Shown here piece by piece: positions 24,632-31,862 of a stretch of 33,775 nucleotides of DNA. The translations under genes were made by a program, and so were the position numbers. Where the stretch lies: positions 1 through 33,775 of the forward strand of contig CAJXSH010000016.1 in NCBI GenBank assembly GCA_913061005.1, given 5' to 3'. Under the pieces are notes generated by a model. It saw only the letters and a list, made by a program, of their open reading frames with translations. It did no database searches and had not been told where the DNA came from. Source of the DNA: an uncultured Ectothiorhodospiraceae bacterium. Lineage in GTDB: Bacteria; Pseudomonadota; Gammaproteobacteria; Nitrococcales; Nitrococcaceae. Numbering within the stretch: position 1 is the first letter of the stretch; each line of letters opens with the position of its first letter.

Positions 24632-25270
24632 TTATTCGGCGGCCATCTCCGCAGGATACAGGCCACGGACATAGGCGGAGACGGCCTGGATCTCGTCATC
24701 GGTGAGATTGGCGGCGATGCCGTTCATCACCGAGGCCTGGCCGTACCCGGAACGCTCACCCGAGCGGTAGAGCATGAGCTGATCCATGGTGTACTGGGTT
24801 TTCTGGCCACTGAGGCGCGGATACCCGCTGCTGGGCACGCCCATGCCGGCCGGGCCGTGGCAGCTGACACAGGCCGGCACACCCTTTTCGGCGATCCCGC
24901 CCATGTAAATGCTCCGCCCGGTGGCCAGCAGCTCTTCGGGGGTCTCGCCGATCTCGGCCTCGAGGCCTTCGTAATACACCGCCAGATCGGCCATGGTCTG
25001 CTCGTCCAGGCCGGCGGCCTGGCCCAGCATGATGGCGTTGGCCCGCTCACCGGATTTGTAGTACTTGAGTTGCTCGAAGATGTAATCGGCATGCTGCCCG
25101 GCCAGGTTGGGCCATTCCGGCGACATGCTGTTGCCCTGCTGGCCATGACAGGCCGCGCAGGCCGCTGCTGCGTTCTCGCCGCGCTTGGGATCGGCATTGT
25201 CCAGTTGCGCCCAGGCCACCGGGGTCAGCAGCAGAAAGGCGAACAGCGCGGGGATCAGATGTTTGGTCAT
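24632..25270 (-). CDS. Diheme cytochrome c4
   Basis: This is a periplasmic, usually membrane-associated electron carrier to terminal oxidases. It has 212 residues with a signal peptide (about 1-21, ending in PVAWA). The two c-type domains carry heme motifs C38AAC41H42 and C134VSC137H138. The repeat is internally similar: CHGQQGNSMSPEWPNLAGQ in the first half and CHGPAGMGVPSSGYPRLSGQ in the second. This is the hallmark of c4. The start is the ATG at 25270. A strong promoter lies 33-61 nt upstream. It is encoded beside its likely maturation machinery (resB, ccsA, dsbA). Confidence 0.95.
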   Translation of the reverse strand: MTKHLIPALFAFLLLTPVAWAQLDNADPKRGENAAAACAACHGQQGNSMSPEWPNLAGQHADYIFEQLKYYKSGERANAIMLGQAAGLDEQTMADLAVYYEGLEAEIGETPEELLATGRSIYMGGIAEKGVPACVSCHGPAGMGVPSSGYPRLSGQKTQYTMDQLMLYRSGERSGYGQASVMNGIAANLTDDEIQAVSAYVRGLYPAEMAAE

Positions 25271-25302
25271 GGTCGGCACAACTCTCGAGTACAATCGCCG
25301 GA

Positions 25303-25331
25303 TTTATACCAACGACCCCTCGAGGGGTCAA
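25303..25331 (-). promoter_or_regulatory. Sigma70 promoter of cytochrome c4
   Basis: On the minus strand TTGACC (25326-25331, five of six consensus bases) is separated by exactly 17 nt from TATAAA (25303-25308, five of six). Transcription should start near 25296, about 26 nt before the ATG. A perfect 16-bp palindrome overlaps the -35 box and spacer, making this a good candidate for a regulated promoter. Confidence 0.8.
25314..25329. repeat. Perfect 16-bp palindrome GACCCCTCGAGGGGTC
   Basis: The two halves match exactly with no spacer. It covers four bases of the -35 box and most of the spacer of the cytochrome c4 promoter. It also lies 22 nt before the engB start on the other strand. A dimeric repressor bound here would block cytochrome c4 transcription. 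The regulator is unknown. Confidence 0.6.
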
Positions 25332-25351
25332 TTTGAATCGGGGATTTTGCC

Positions 25352-25960
25352 GTGTCGCTGGACTACCGTCAGGCCGCTTTCTCGCTCTCTGCACCGGACA
25401 GGCAACAGCTGCCGGCGGACACCGGGGCCGAGGTGGCCTTCGCCGGGCGCTCCAATGCCGGCAAATCCAGTGCGCTGAATGCCATTACCGATCAAAAGCA
25501 GCTGGCTAGGGTCAGCAAGACCCCGGGCCGTACCCAGCAGATCAATGTCTTTCCGCTGGATGCGACCCACCGGCTGATCGATTTGCCAGGCTATGGCTAT
25601 GCCAAGGCCCCACCGGCGGTCCGCGAGCACTGGCAGCAGGCCCTTCCCGCCTATCTGGAATGCCGCCAAAGCCTGCGCGGGCTGATCCTGATCAGCGATA
25701 TCCGTCACGCCCTCAACCCGCTGGACGAGCAGATGCTCGCCTGGTGCGAAGCCGCCGGGCTGGCGGTGCATATCCTTTTGAGCAAGGCCGACAAACTCCG
25801 CCGCGGCCCGGCGGGCAACACCGCCGCGCGCATCGCCCCGGCGGCGGCGCGCCTGTGTCCCGGTGCGACGGTGCAGCTTTTCTCGGCGACGACCCGGCAG
25901 GGCGTGGACGAGGCCCGGGCGCGGCTGGACGAGTGGCTTTTGGCCGATGATCGGGCATAA
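25352..25960 (+). CDS. engB: Ribosome biogenesis GTPase EngB (YihA/YsxC)
   Basis: This is an essential TRAFAC-class GTPase needed for 50S subunit assembly. It has 202 residues. G motifs are G1 GRSNAGKS (32-39), G2 TPGRTQ, G3 DLPGYGYA and G4 LSKADKL. The block PAYLECRQSLRGLILISDIRH is typical of the family. The start is the GTG at 25352, with no clear Shine-Dalgarno sequence. Its TAA stop overlaps the T-run end of the terminator that serves the opposite strand. The engB-polA convergence is conserved with E. coli and Pseudomonas. Confidence 0.96.
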   Translation: MSLDYRQAAFSLSAPDRQQLPADTGAEVAFAGRSNAGKSSALNAITDQKQLARVSKTPGRTQQINVFPLDATHRLIDLPGYGYAKAPPAVREHWQQALPAYLECRQSLRGLILISDIRHALNPLDEQMLAWCEAAGLAVHILLSKADKLRRGPAGNTAARIAPAAARLCPGATVQLFSATTRQGVDEARARLDEWLLADDRA

Positions 25961-25995
25961 AAAACCCCGGAGCCCATGGGGAGTGGGCCCCGGGG
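25959..25995 (-). terminator. Intrinsic terminator of polA / candidate sRNA
   Basis: On the minus strand the stem pairs CCCCGG with CCGGGG and GCCCA with TGGGC. It has a single internal mismatch and a 7-nt loop, and a run of six T follows (A run at 25959-25964 on plus). It acts leftward only, since no T run follows on the plus side. Its tail overlaps the engB stop codon. Confidence 0.85.
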
Positions 25996-26082
25996 ACCTT
26001 GGGGCCGGCCTTGGGGGCAGAACCGGCCCCGGGTGGCCCGCTAGCAAGGGAGGGAGTAGCGGGCCGCGCCGGGCACTGGCGC
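25959..26082 (-). ncRNA. Candidate small RNA at the Spot 42/ErsA locus (polA-engB gap)
   Basis: Read on the minus strand, three hairpins follow one another. H1 (26035-26065) has a 9-bp perfect stem and the loop CTCCCTCCCTTGC. H2 (26001-26030) has an 8-bp perfect stem GGGGCCGG/CCGGCCCC and the loop TTCTGCCCCCAAGG. H3 (25965-25995) is an intrinsic terminator with the loop CTCCCCA. All three loops are C-rich and complementary to Shine-Dalgarno sequences. Spot 42 in E. coli and ErsA in Pseudomonas aeruginosa lie at this locus on the polA strand. A TACAGT hexamer (26084-26089) is a possible -10 box with a poor -35. A sigma-E-like GAACTC-N16-GTCACT (26089-26116) overlaps the polA stop. The 5' end is a guess. 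The alternative is a structured polA 3' UTR. Confidence 0.5.
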
Positions 26083-26114
26083 AACTGTAGTGACAGCAGA
26101 CGGTGGCGATGAGT

Positions 26115-28841
26115 TCAGTGGGCGGCGTCCCAGTTTTCGCCCACGCCGATATCCACCTCCAGCGGCACATCCAGCTCGGCGGCCCGGGTCATGAACTCGC
26201 GGATGCGCTCGCCGACCGCCTCGGCCCGATCGGCCGGGACCTCGAGTACCAGCTCGTCATGGACCTGCATGACCAGCGCCACATCGCTCGCCTCGGACTC
26301 GATCCACGCGTCCACGGCAATCATGGCGCGTTTGATGATATCCGCCGCGGTGCCCTGCATGGGGGCGTTGATGGCCGTGCGCTCGGCGTACTGACGACGC
26401 TGGTTGTTGCGGCTAATGATTTCGGGCAGATAGAGCCGCCGGCCATAGACGGTCTCGACATAGCCCTGCTCGCGGGCCTGGGCGCGGATCCGGTCCATAA
26501 AATCGCGCACCCCGGGGTAGCGCTCGAAGTAGCGATCCACATAGGTCTGGGCCTCGCCGCGCTCGATGCCCAGCTGCCGGGCCAGTCCCCAGGCGGACAT
26601 CCCGTAGATCAGCCCGAAGTTGATGGCCTTGGCCGCCCGGCGCTGCTCGTCGCCGACCTGGCCGGGCTCGCCGCCGAAGACCTCGGCGGCGGTGGCGGCA
26701 TGGATGTCCTCGCCCTGCTCGAAGGCCTTGAGCAGCCCGGCATCCCCCGAGAGATGGGCCATGATCCGAAGCTCGACCTGGGAGTAGTCGGCGGCCATCA
26801 GCACGTGGCCGGCGGCCGGCACGAAGGCACGCCGGATACGCCGGCCCTCGGCCGAGCGCACGGGGATGTTCTGCAGATTGGGGTCGGATGAGGAAAGCCG
26901 CCCGGTGGCCGCCACCGCCTGGTGATACGAGGTATGCACCCGGCCGGTGTCGGTGTTGATGAGCTGGGGCAGTTTTTCGGTATAGGTCGAGCGCAGCTTG
27001 GAGACCCCGCGGTAGTCAAGGATCAGCCGGGGCAACTCGTGGCCCTGGGCGGCGAGCTCTTCGAGCACCGACTCGGCGGTGGATGGCGCACCCTTGGGGG
27101 TTTTGGCGAGCACCGGCAGGCCCTGGCGCTCGTAGAGGATCTCCTGGATCTGCTTGGGCGAGCCCAGGTTGAACGCCCCGCCGGCGGCTTCATGGGCTTC
27201 GCCTTCCAGGCGCTGCATGGTCTCGGCGAGCTCCTGGCTTTGCTGGCGCAGCCGATCGGCATCCACCCGCACCCCGGTCCGCTCGATGCGCGAGAGCACC
27301 GGCAGCAAAGGGATCTCGATGTCTTCGTACACCGATCGTGGGCCCTCGAGGTCGGCGAGCTGCGGCCAGATGGCCTGGTGCAGCCGCAGGGTGATGTCCG
27401 CATCCTCGGCGGCATAGTCCACCGCCTGGTCCAGCGCCACCTGGTCGAAGGTGATCTGCTTGGCCCCCTTGCCGGCCACCGCCTCGTAGGCGATGGGCTG
27501 GTAGTTGAGATACTGACCGGCCAGGGTGTCCATGTCGTGCCGCGAGGCGGCGGCGTCCAGGCAATAGGACTCGAGCATGGTGTCGTGGACCACGCCCCGC
27601 AGGGTGATGCCGTGGTTGGCCAGAACGCTCATGTCGTATTTGAGGTTCTGCCCCAGCTTGGGCCGGTCCGGGTCCTCGAGCAGCGGCCGGAGCCGCTCGA
27701 GGGTGGCATCGCGGTCGAGCTGCTCGGGCTGGTCAGGGCCGGTATGGGCAAGCGGCAGGTAGGCGGCCTCGCCGGCTTTCACGGCAAACGACACCCCCAC
27801 GATGCGGGCTTTCATGTACTCGAGACTGTCCGTCTCGAGGTCAAGGGCAAAGCACTCGGCCTGTGCCAGGCGCGCCAGCCAGTCATCGAGGCTTGCCTGA
27901 TCCTGGATGCCGACATAATCGGCATCGGGGCAGTCGCTGTTGTGCCGGTCCACGGCCGGCTGGCCGGGCGGGTCGCCGGCGTCATCGCCTGCGAGTTCGC
28001 GCAGCCAGGTGTTGAACCCCAGCGACTTGAACCACCCCACCAGGGCCTCGCGATCGGGCTCGCCCAGGCGGATATCCAGCGGCGCCAGGGGCAGGTCGAC
28101 ATCGCAGTGGATGGTGGCCAGTTGCTGCGAGAGGGCCAGCTCGTCGAGATGGGCGCGCAGGTTTTCGCCCACCTTGCCGCCGATCTCGTCGGCGTGCTCG
28201 CGAATGCCCGCCAGCGAGCCGTACTGGTTGAGCCATTTGACCGCGGTCTTGGGCCCGACCTTGGGCACACCGGGGATGTTGTCGACGCTATCCCCCACCA
28301 GGGCCAGATAATCGATGATGCACCCCGGCGGGATGCCGAATTTCTCGACCACCCCATCGTGGTCGAGCACGGTGTTGGACATGGTGTTGAGCAGGGTGAC
28401 ATCGCCGTTGACCAGCTGCGCCATGTCCTTGTCGCCGGTCGAGATCAGCAGACTGAGGCCGGCCTCTCGGCCGCGCACCGCCAGGGTGCCGATGACATCG
28501 TCCGCCTCGACGCCACCGACCTCGATCAGCGGCAGCCCCATGGCCTGGACCACCGATTTGAGCGGCGCGATCTGGCAGGCCAGATCCTCGGGCATGGACG
28601 GACGGTTGGCCTTGTATTCGGCGAAAAGCTCATCGCGAAAGGTCTTGCCCGGGGCGTCGAAGACCACCCCCATGTGCACCGGCTGGTAGTCCTGGATCAG
28701 CCGCCGGAGCATGCTGATGACGCCATAGATGGCGCCGGTGGGCTCGCCGGCGGGGTTGGTCAGCGGTGGCAGCGCGTGGTAGGCCCGATAGAGATAGGAC
28801 GAGCCATCCACCAGCAATAACCGTTTGTCGGGATCAACCAT
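26115..28841 (-). CDS. polA: DNA polymerase I
   Basis: This 908-residue repair and Okazaki-fragment polymerase has all three domains. The 5'-3' exonuclease (about 1-290) includes LLLVDGSSYLYRAYHALP and GVEADDVIGTLA. The 3'-5' proofreading domain (about 310-500) has its acidic residues: DLETDSLE, NLKYDMSVL and YAAEDADITLRL. The polymerase domain includes the LMAADYSQVELRIMAHLS palm motif, the O-helix block RRAAKAINFGLIYGMS and MQVHDELVLEV. The length is close to E. coli (928). The start is the ATG at 28841 (MVDPDKRLLLVDG), preceded by GGAGG at 5 nt. Further in-frame upstream codons lack similarity. It ends 120 nt before the hairpin terminator and is divergent from the LOG gene. Confidence 0.98.
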   Translation of the reverse strand: MVDPDKRLLLVDGSSYLYRAYHALPPLTNPAGEPTGAIYGVISMLRRLIQDYQPVHMGVVFDAPGKTFRDELFAEYKANRPSMPEDLACQIAPLKSVVQAMGLPLIEVGGVEADDVIGTLAVRGREAGLSLLISTGDKDMAQLVNGDVTLLNTMSNTVLDHDGVVEKFGIPPGCIIDYLALVGDSVDNIPGVPKVGPKTAVKWLNQYGSLAGIREHADEIGGKVGENLRAHLDELALSQQLATIHCDVDLPLAPLDIRLGEPDREALVGWFKSLGFNTWLRELAGDDAGDPPGQPAVDRHNSDCPDADYVGIQDQASLDDWLARLAQAECFALDLETDSLEYMKARIVGVSFAVKAGEAAYLPLAHTGPDQPEQLDRDATLERLRPLLEDPDRPKLGQNLKYDMSVLANHGITLRGVVHDTMLESYCLDAAASRHDMDTLAGQYLNYQPIAYEAVAGKGAKQITFDQVALDQAVDYAAEDADITLRLHQAIWPQLADLEGPRSVYEDIEIPLLPVLSRIERTGVRVDADRLRQQSQELAETMQRLEGEAHEAAGGAFNLGSPKQIQEILYERQGLPVLAKTPKGAPSTAESVLEELAAQGHELPRLILDYRGVSKLRSTYTEKLPQLINTDTGRVHTSYHQAVAATGRLSSSDPNLQNIPVRSAEGRRIRRAFVPAAGHVLMAADYSQVELRIMAHLSGDAGLLKAFEQGEDIHAATAAEVFGGEPGQVGDEQRRAAKAINFGLIYGMSAWGLARQLGIERGEAQTYVDRYFERYPGVRDFMDRIRAQAREQGYVETVYGRRLYLPEIISRNNQRRQYAERTAINAPMQGTAADIIKRAMIAVDAWIESEASDVALVMQVHDELVLEVPADRAEAVGERIREFMTRAAELDVPLEVDIGVGENWDAAH

Positions 28842-28895
28842 GAGCGCCTCCTGCTGACTGTACCGGCATGATAACCGGGCAAGCGGCTCAGGTGG

Positions 28896-28931
28896 GTTGC
28901 CCATCGCCGGCAACGCCCATGCGATCATGGG
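28896..28931 (+). other. Tandem hairpins upstream of the LOG-family gene
   Basis: Two adjacent inverted repeats lie in the 116-nt divergent polA/LOG gap. They are GTTGCC-7 nt-GGCAAC (28896-28914) and CCCATG-CGAT-CATGGG (28916-28931). They end 14 nt before the GAGGAG ribosome site of the LOG gene. In RNA they would form a structured leader, and in DNA they could be operators. On the minus strand TATCAT near 28870 may be the polA -10 box, with no clear -35. Confidence 0.4.
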
Positions 28932-28957
28932 GCCTGACAGGTGTGAGGAGCGCAGCA

Positions 28958-29677
28958 ATGAGCGTCGAACCCCGGCATCCATCCAACCCCGACCCGGACG
29001 GTGGCCTGCTCAAGGGCGAGTCCTGGCGGATCTTTCAGATCATGGCCGAGTTTGTCGAAGGCTCGGAGCGGCTGGCGGCGCTGGGGCCGACGGTGAGCTT
29101 CTTTGGCTCGTCACGGGTGGCCGCGGATCATCCCTGGTATGAAAGCGCCCAGGACACCGCCCGGCGGCTGGCCGAGGCCGGGTTTGCCATCGTCAGCGGT
29201 GGCGGGCCGGGCGTCATGGAGGCCGCCAACAAGGGCGCCCAGCAGGGCGGGGCGACCAGCGTGGGGCTCAACATCCAGCTGCCCCGCGAGCAGATCCCCA
29301 ACGCCTATCAGGATATCCGGCTGTATTTCCGGCACTTTTTTGCCCGCAAGGTGATGTTCGTGAAATACGCCTCGGCCTATGTGGTCTACCCCGGCGGCTT
29401 TGGCACGCTGGATGAGCTCGGCGAGATCCTCACCCTGATCCAGACCGGCAAGAGCCGCCGCATCCCGGTGATCCTGGTCAACCAGGGGTACTGGCAGGGG
29501 CTATTGGACTGGATGGCGCAAAGCCTGGTGGCCGAGGGCAGCATCGACCGGGCGGATCTGGATTTGCTCTGCCTGGTGGACCGGCCCGAGGCGGTCCTCG
29601 AAGCAGTGCTCGATCATTACCGTGGCCGGGGGATCGAGCCTTCGCAGGAAGAGCGCGAGCGCCAGCTCGATCTCTAG
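28958..29677 (+). CDS. LOG family protein (TIGR00730-type Rossmann fold)
   Basis: This 239-residue protein belongs to the LOG family, formerly mis-called lysine decarboxylase. Members hydrolyse nucleoside 5'-monophosphates at the N-glycosidic bond, for example as cytokinin-activating phosphoribohydrolase, or act as AMP/IMP nucleosidases. Diagnostic motifs are GGGPGVMEAANKGA (about 83-96) and PGGFGTLDELGE (about 143-154). The Arg/Lys pair in FARKVMFVKYA is also present. The start is the ATG at 28958 with GAGGAG 7 nt upstream. The stop TAG shares a CTAG with the convergent uvrD stop. The substrate cannot be told from sequence. Confidence 0.92.
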   Translation: MSVEPRHPSNPDPDGGLLKGESWRIFQIMAEFVEGSERLAALGPTVSFFGSSRVAADHPWYESAQDTARRLAEAGFAIVSGGGPGVMEAANKGAQQGGATSVGLNIQLPREQIPNAYQDIRLYFRHFFARKVMFVKYASAYVVYPGGFGTLDELGEILTLIQTGKSRRIPVILVNQGYWQGLLDWMAQSLVAEGSIDRADLDLLCLVDRPEAVLEAVLDHYRGRGIEPSQEERERQLDL

Positions 29678-31848
29678 AGCCGCTCGAGGTTGGCGTAGGC
29701 GGCCACCAGCCACTTGGCGCCGACATCATCGAAGTTGACCTGGATGCGGGCATTGGGGCCGTTGCCCTCACAATCGAGCACCACCCCCTGGCCAAAACGG
29801 CTGTGCTGGACCCGCTCGCCCAGGCCGAACGCCGCCTCGGCCACCGCACCGGCCCCCAGGCCATCGCCGGCGCCGGCCGCGCCCGGGCCGGTCACCGAAA
29901 ACCGGGCCCGGACCTCGTCCACCAGCTCGGCGGGCAGCTCGCGGATAAAGCGCGAGGCGATGCCAAAGTCATCCCGGCCATGCAGCCGGCGACGCTCGGC
30001 GTAGGTGATGACCAGCTGGCGCCGGGCACGGGTGATGCCCACATAGGCAAGCCGCCGTTCCTCCTCGAGCCGGCCGGGCTCCTCGACGGACATGCGATGG
30101 GGGAAAAGCCCTTCCTCGACGCCCACCAGAAAGACCACCGGAAACTCCAGGCCCTTGGCCGAGTGCAACGTCATCAGCTGGACGCAGTCCTCCCAGGCGT
30201 CGGCCTGACCCTCGCCGGCCTCGAGTGCGGCGTGGGCCAGGAAGGCGGTGAGGGTGTCCATGCCCTCCTCGATTTCGCCGTCCTGCTCGAAGTTGCGAGC
30301 GGCGGTGATGAGCTCATCCAGGTTCTCCAGCCGGTCCTGGGCACGTTCGGAGCGGTCCTTGGCCACATGGGCGCGCAGACCGGTTCGCTCGAGCACGGTC
30401 TCGATGCGATCGGGCAGGGTCATCTCGGCGGTCTCGGCGGCCAGCCGGTCGATGAGCCCGACAAAGGCGCCCAGGGCGTTGACCGCCCGGGCCGAGAGGC
30501 TGCCGCGGTTTTCCATCAACCCCCGGGCGGCCACCCAGAGGCTGACCGCCTGCTCGCGGGCGGTCAGGCGGATGGCCTCGAGGGTGCGATTGCCGATGCC
30601 CCGGGTGGGGGTATTGATGACCCGCTCCAGCGCGGCGCTGTCATCCCGGTTGGCGAGCAGTCGCAGATAGGCCAGGGCGTCCTTGATCTCGGCGCGCTCA
30701 AAAAAGCGCAGTCCGCCATAGACCCGATAGGGGATGCGGCGGGCGAGCAATGCCTCTTCAAAGGTCCGCGACTGGGCATTGCTGCGATAGAGGATGGCGA
30801 TGTCGCTGCGGCGCAGGTTGTCCTCTTCGACCTGGCGCATCAGCCGCTCGACTACAAAGCGGGCCTCGTCCTGTTCGTTGAACGCTGCATAAAGGGCGAT
30901 GGGCTCGCCCCGCTCGCCCTCGGTCCAGAGCTTTTTGCCCAACCGGTCGCTGTTCTGGGCGATCAGCGTGTTGGCCGCCTCGAGGATGGTGGCGGTGGAG
31001 CGGTAGTTCTGCTCCAGCCGCATGACCTGGGTGTTGCTGTAGTCGTTGCGAAAGCGCTGCAGGTTCTCCACCCGGGCGCCCCGCCAGCCATAGATGGACT
31101 GATCGTCATCGCCGACGATAAAGACATCGGCCTCGGGGCCGGCGAGCAGCTTGAGCCACTGATACTGGATGCCATTGGTGTCCTGGAACTCGTCCACCAG
31201 CACGTGGCGGAACCGCCGACGGTAGTGGCCGAGCAGCTCGAGGTGGTTTTGCAGCATCTCGACGGTGCGCAGCATCAGCTCGGCAAAATCCACCACCCCG
31301 GCGCTGCGGCAGGCGGATTCGTAGGCCTGATAGACCCGGCCCATCTGGCCGCTGTAGGGATCATCCAGGTCCAGGTCCTCGGGCCGTTCGCCGGCATCCT
31401 TGCGGGCGTTGATAAAGCCCTGGACCTGGCGGACCGGCCAGCGGTTTTCATCCACCTCGAGATCGCGCATGACCCGTTTGACCAGCCGGCGCTGATCCTC
31501 GCTGTCGAGGATCTGAAAGCCCTGGGGCAGACCGGCCTCATGCCAGTGTAGCCGCAATAGCCGGTGGCTGAGCCCGTGAAAGGTCCCCACCCACATGCCC
31601 GAGCCGGAGACACCCAGCAGTGACTCGATGCGACCGCGCATCTCGCTGGCGGCCTTGTTGGTAAAGGTCACCGCCAGCAGGTTGTACGGGGTGGCGCCCT
31701 CGACCCGGACCAGCCAGGCGGCCCGGTGGGTGAGCACCCGGGTTTTGCCACTGCCGGCACCGGCCAGGACCAGGGCATGGCCGAGCGGGGCGGAGACCGC
31801 CTCGCGCTGGGCGGTGTTGAGCGGGTCGATCAGATCAGAGACATCCAT
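29674..31848 (-). CDS. uvrD: DNA helicase II UvrD
   Basis: This is a superfamily 1A 3'-5' helicase of nucleotide excision and mismatch repair, 724 residues (E. coli 720). Motif I is GAGSGKT (30-36). Motif II/DEFQDT (VDEFQDTNGIQYQW) distinguishes it from motifs of unrelated families. Motif III GDDDQSIYGWRGA, motif IV QNYRSTATIL, motif V TLHSAKGLEFP and motif VI VGITRARRQL are all intact. The C-terminal Tudor-like tail (GERVQHSRFGQGVVL, DVGAKWLV) is typical of UvrD rather than Rep. The start is the ATG at 31848, 14 nt after the oxyR stop, so it is likely co-transcribed with oxyR. The stop overlaps that of the LOG gene. Confidence 0.97.
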   Translation of the reverse strand: MDVSDLIDPLNTAQREAVSAPLGHALVLAGAGSGKTRVLTHRAAWLVRVEGATPYNLLAVTFTNKAASEMRGRIESLLGVSGSGMWVGTFHGLSHRLLRLHWHEAGLPQGFQILDSEDQRRLVKRVMRDLEVDENRWPVRQVQGFINARKDAGERPEDLDLDDPYSGQMGRVYQAYESACRSAGVVDFAELMLRTVEMLQNHLELLGHYRRRFRHVLVDEFQDTNGIQYQWLKLLAGPEADVFIVGDDDQSIYGWRGARVENLQRFRNDYSNTQVMRLEQNYRSTATILEAANTLIAQNSDRLGKKLWTEGERGEPIALYAAFNEQDEARFVVERLMRQVEEDNLRRSDIAILYRSNAQSRTFEEALLARRIPYRVYGGLRFFERAEIKDALAYLRLLANRDDSAALERVINTPTRGIGNRTLEAIRLTAREQAVSLWVAARGLMENRGSLSARAVNALGAFVGLIDRLAAETAEMTLPDRIETVLERTGLRAHVAKDRSERAQDRLENLDELITAARNFEQDGEIEEGMDTLTAFLAHAALEAGEGQADAWEDCVQLMTLHSAKGLEFPVVFLVGVEEGLFPHRMSVEEPGRLEEERRLAYVGITRARRQLVITYAERRRLHGRDDFGIASRFIRELPAELVDEVRARFSVTGPGAAGAGDGLGAGAVAEAAFGLGERVQHSRFGQGVVLDCEGNGPNARIQVNFDDVGAKWLVAAYANLERL

Positions 31849-31862
31849 GGGCGGCGAGTATA

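Noticed and set aside
25976-26056. G-rich tracts on the plus strand as a G-quadruplex
   Set aside because: Most of the G runs are arms or loops of three well-formed hairpins, and the T run shows the functional transcript is on the other strand, where the loops are C-rich.
26922-28820. Very long open frame antisense to polA (also similar ones antisense to uvrD, phaC and the dsbA/EEP genes)
   Set aside because: High-GC genes leave few stops on the opposite strand. The translations are low-complexity His/Gly/Arg/Gln-rich with no recognisable family, while the opposite strand carries intact conserved enzymes.
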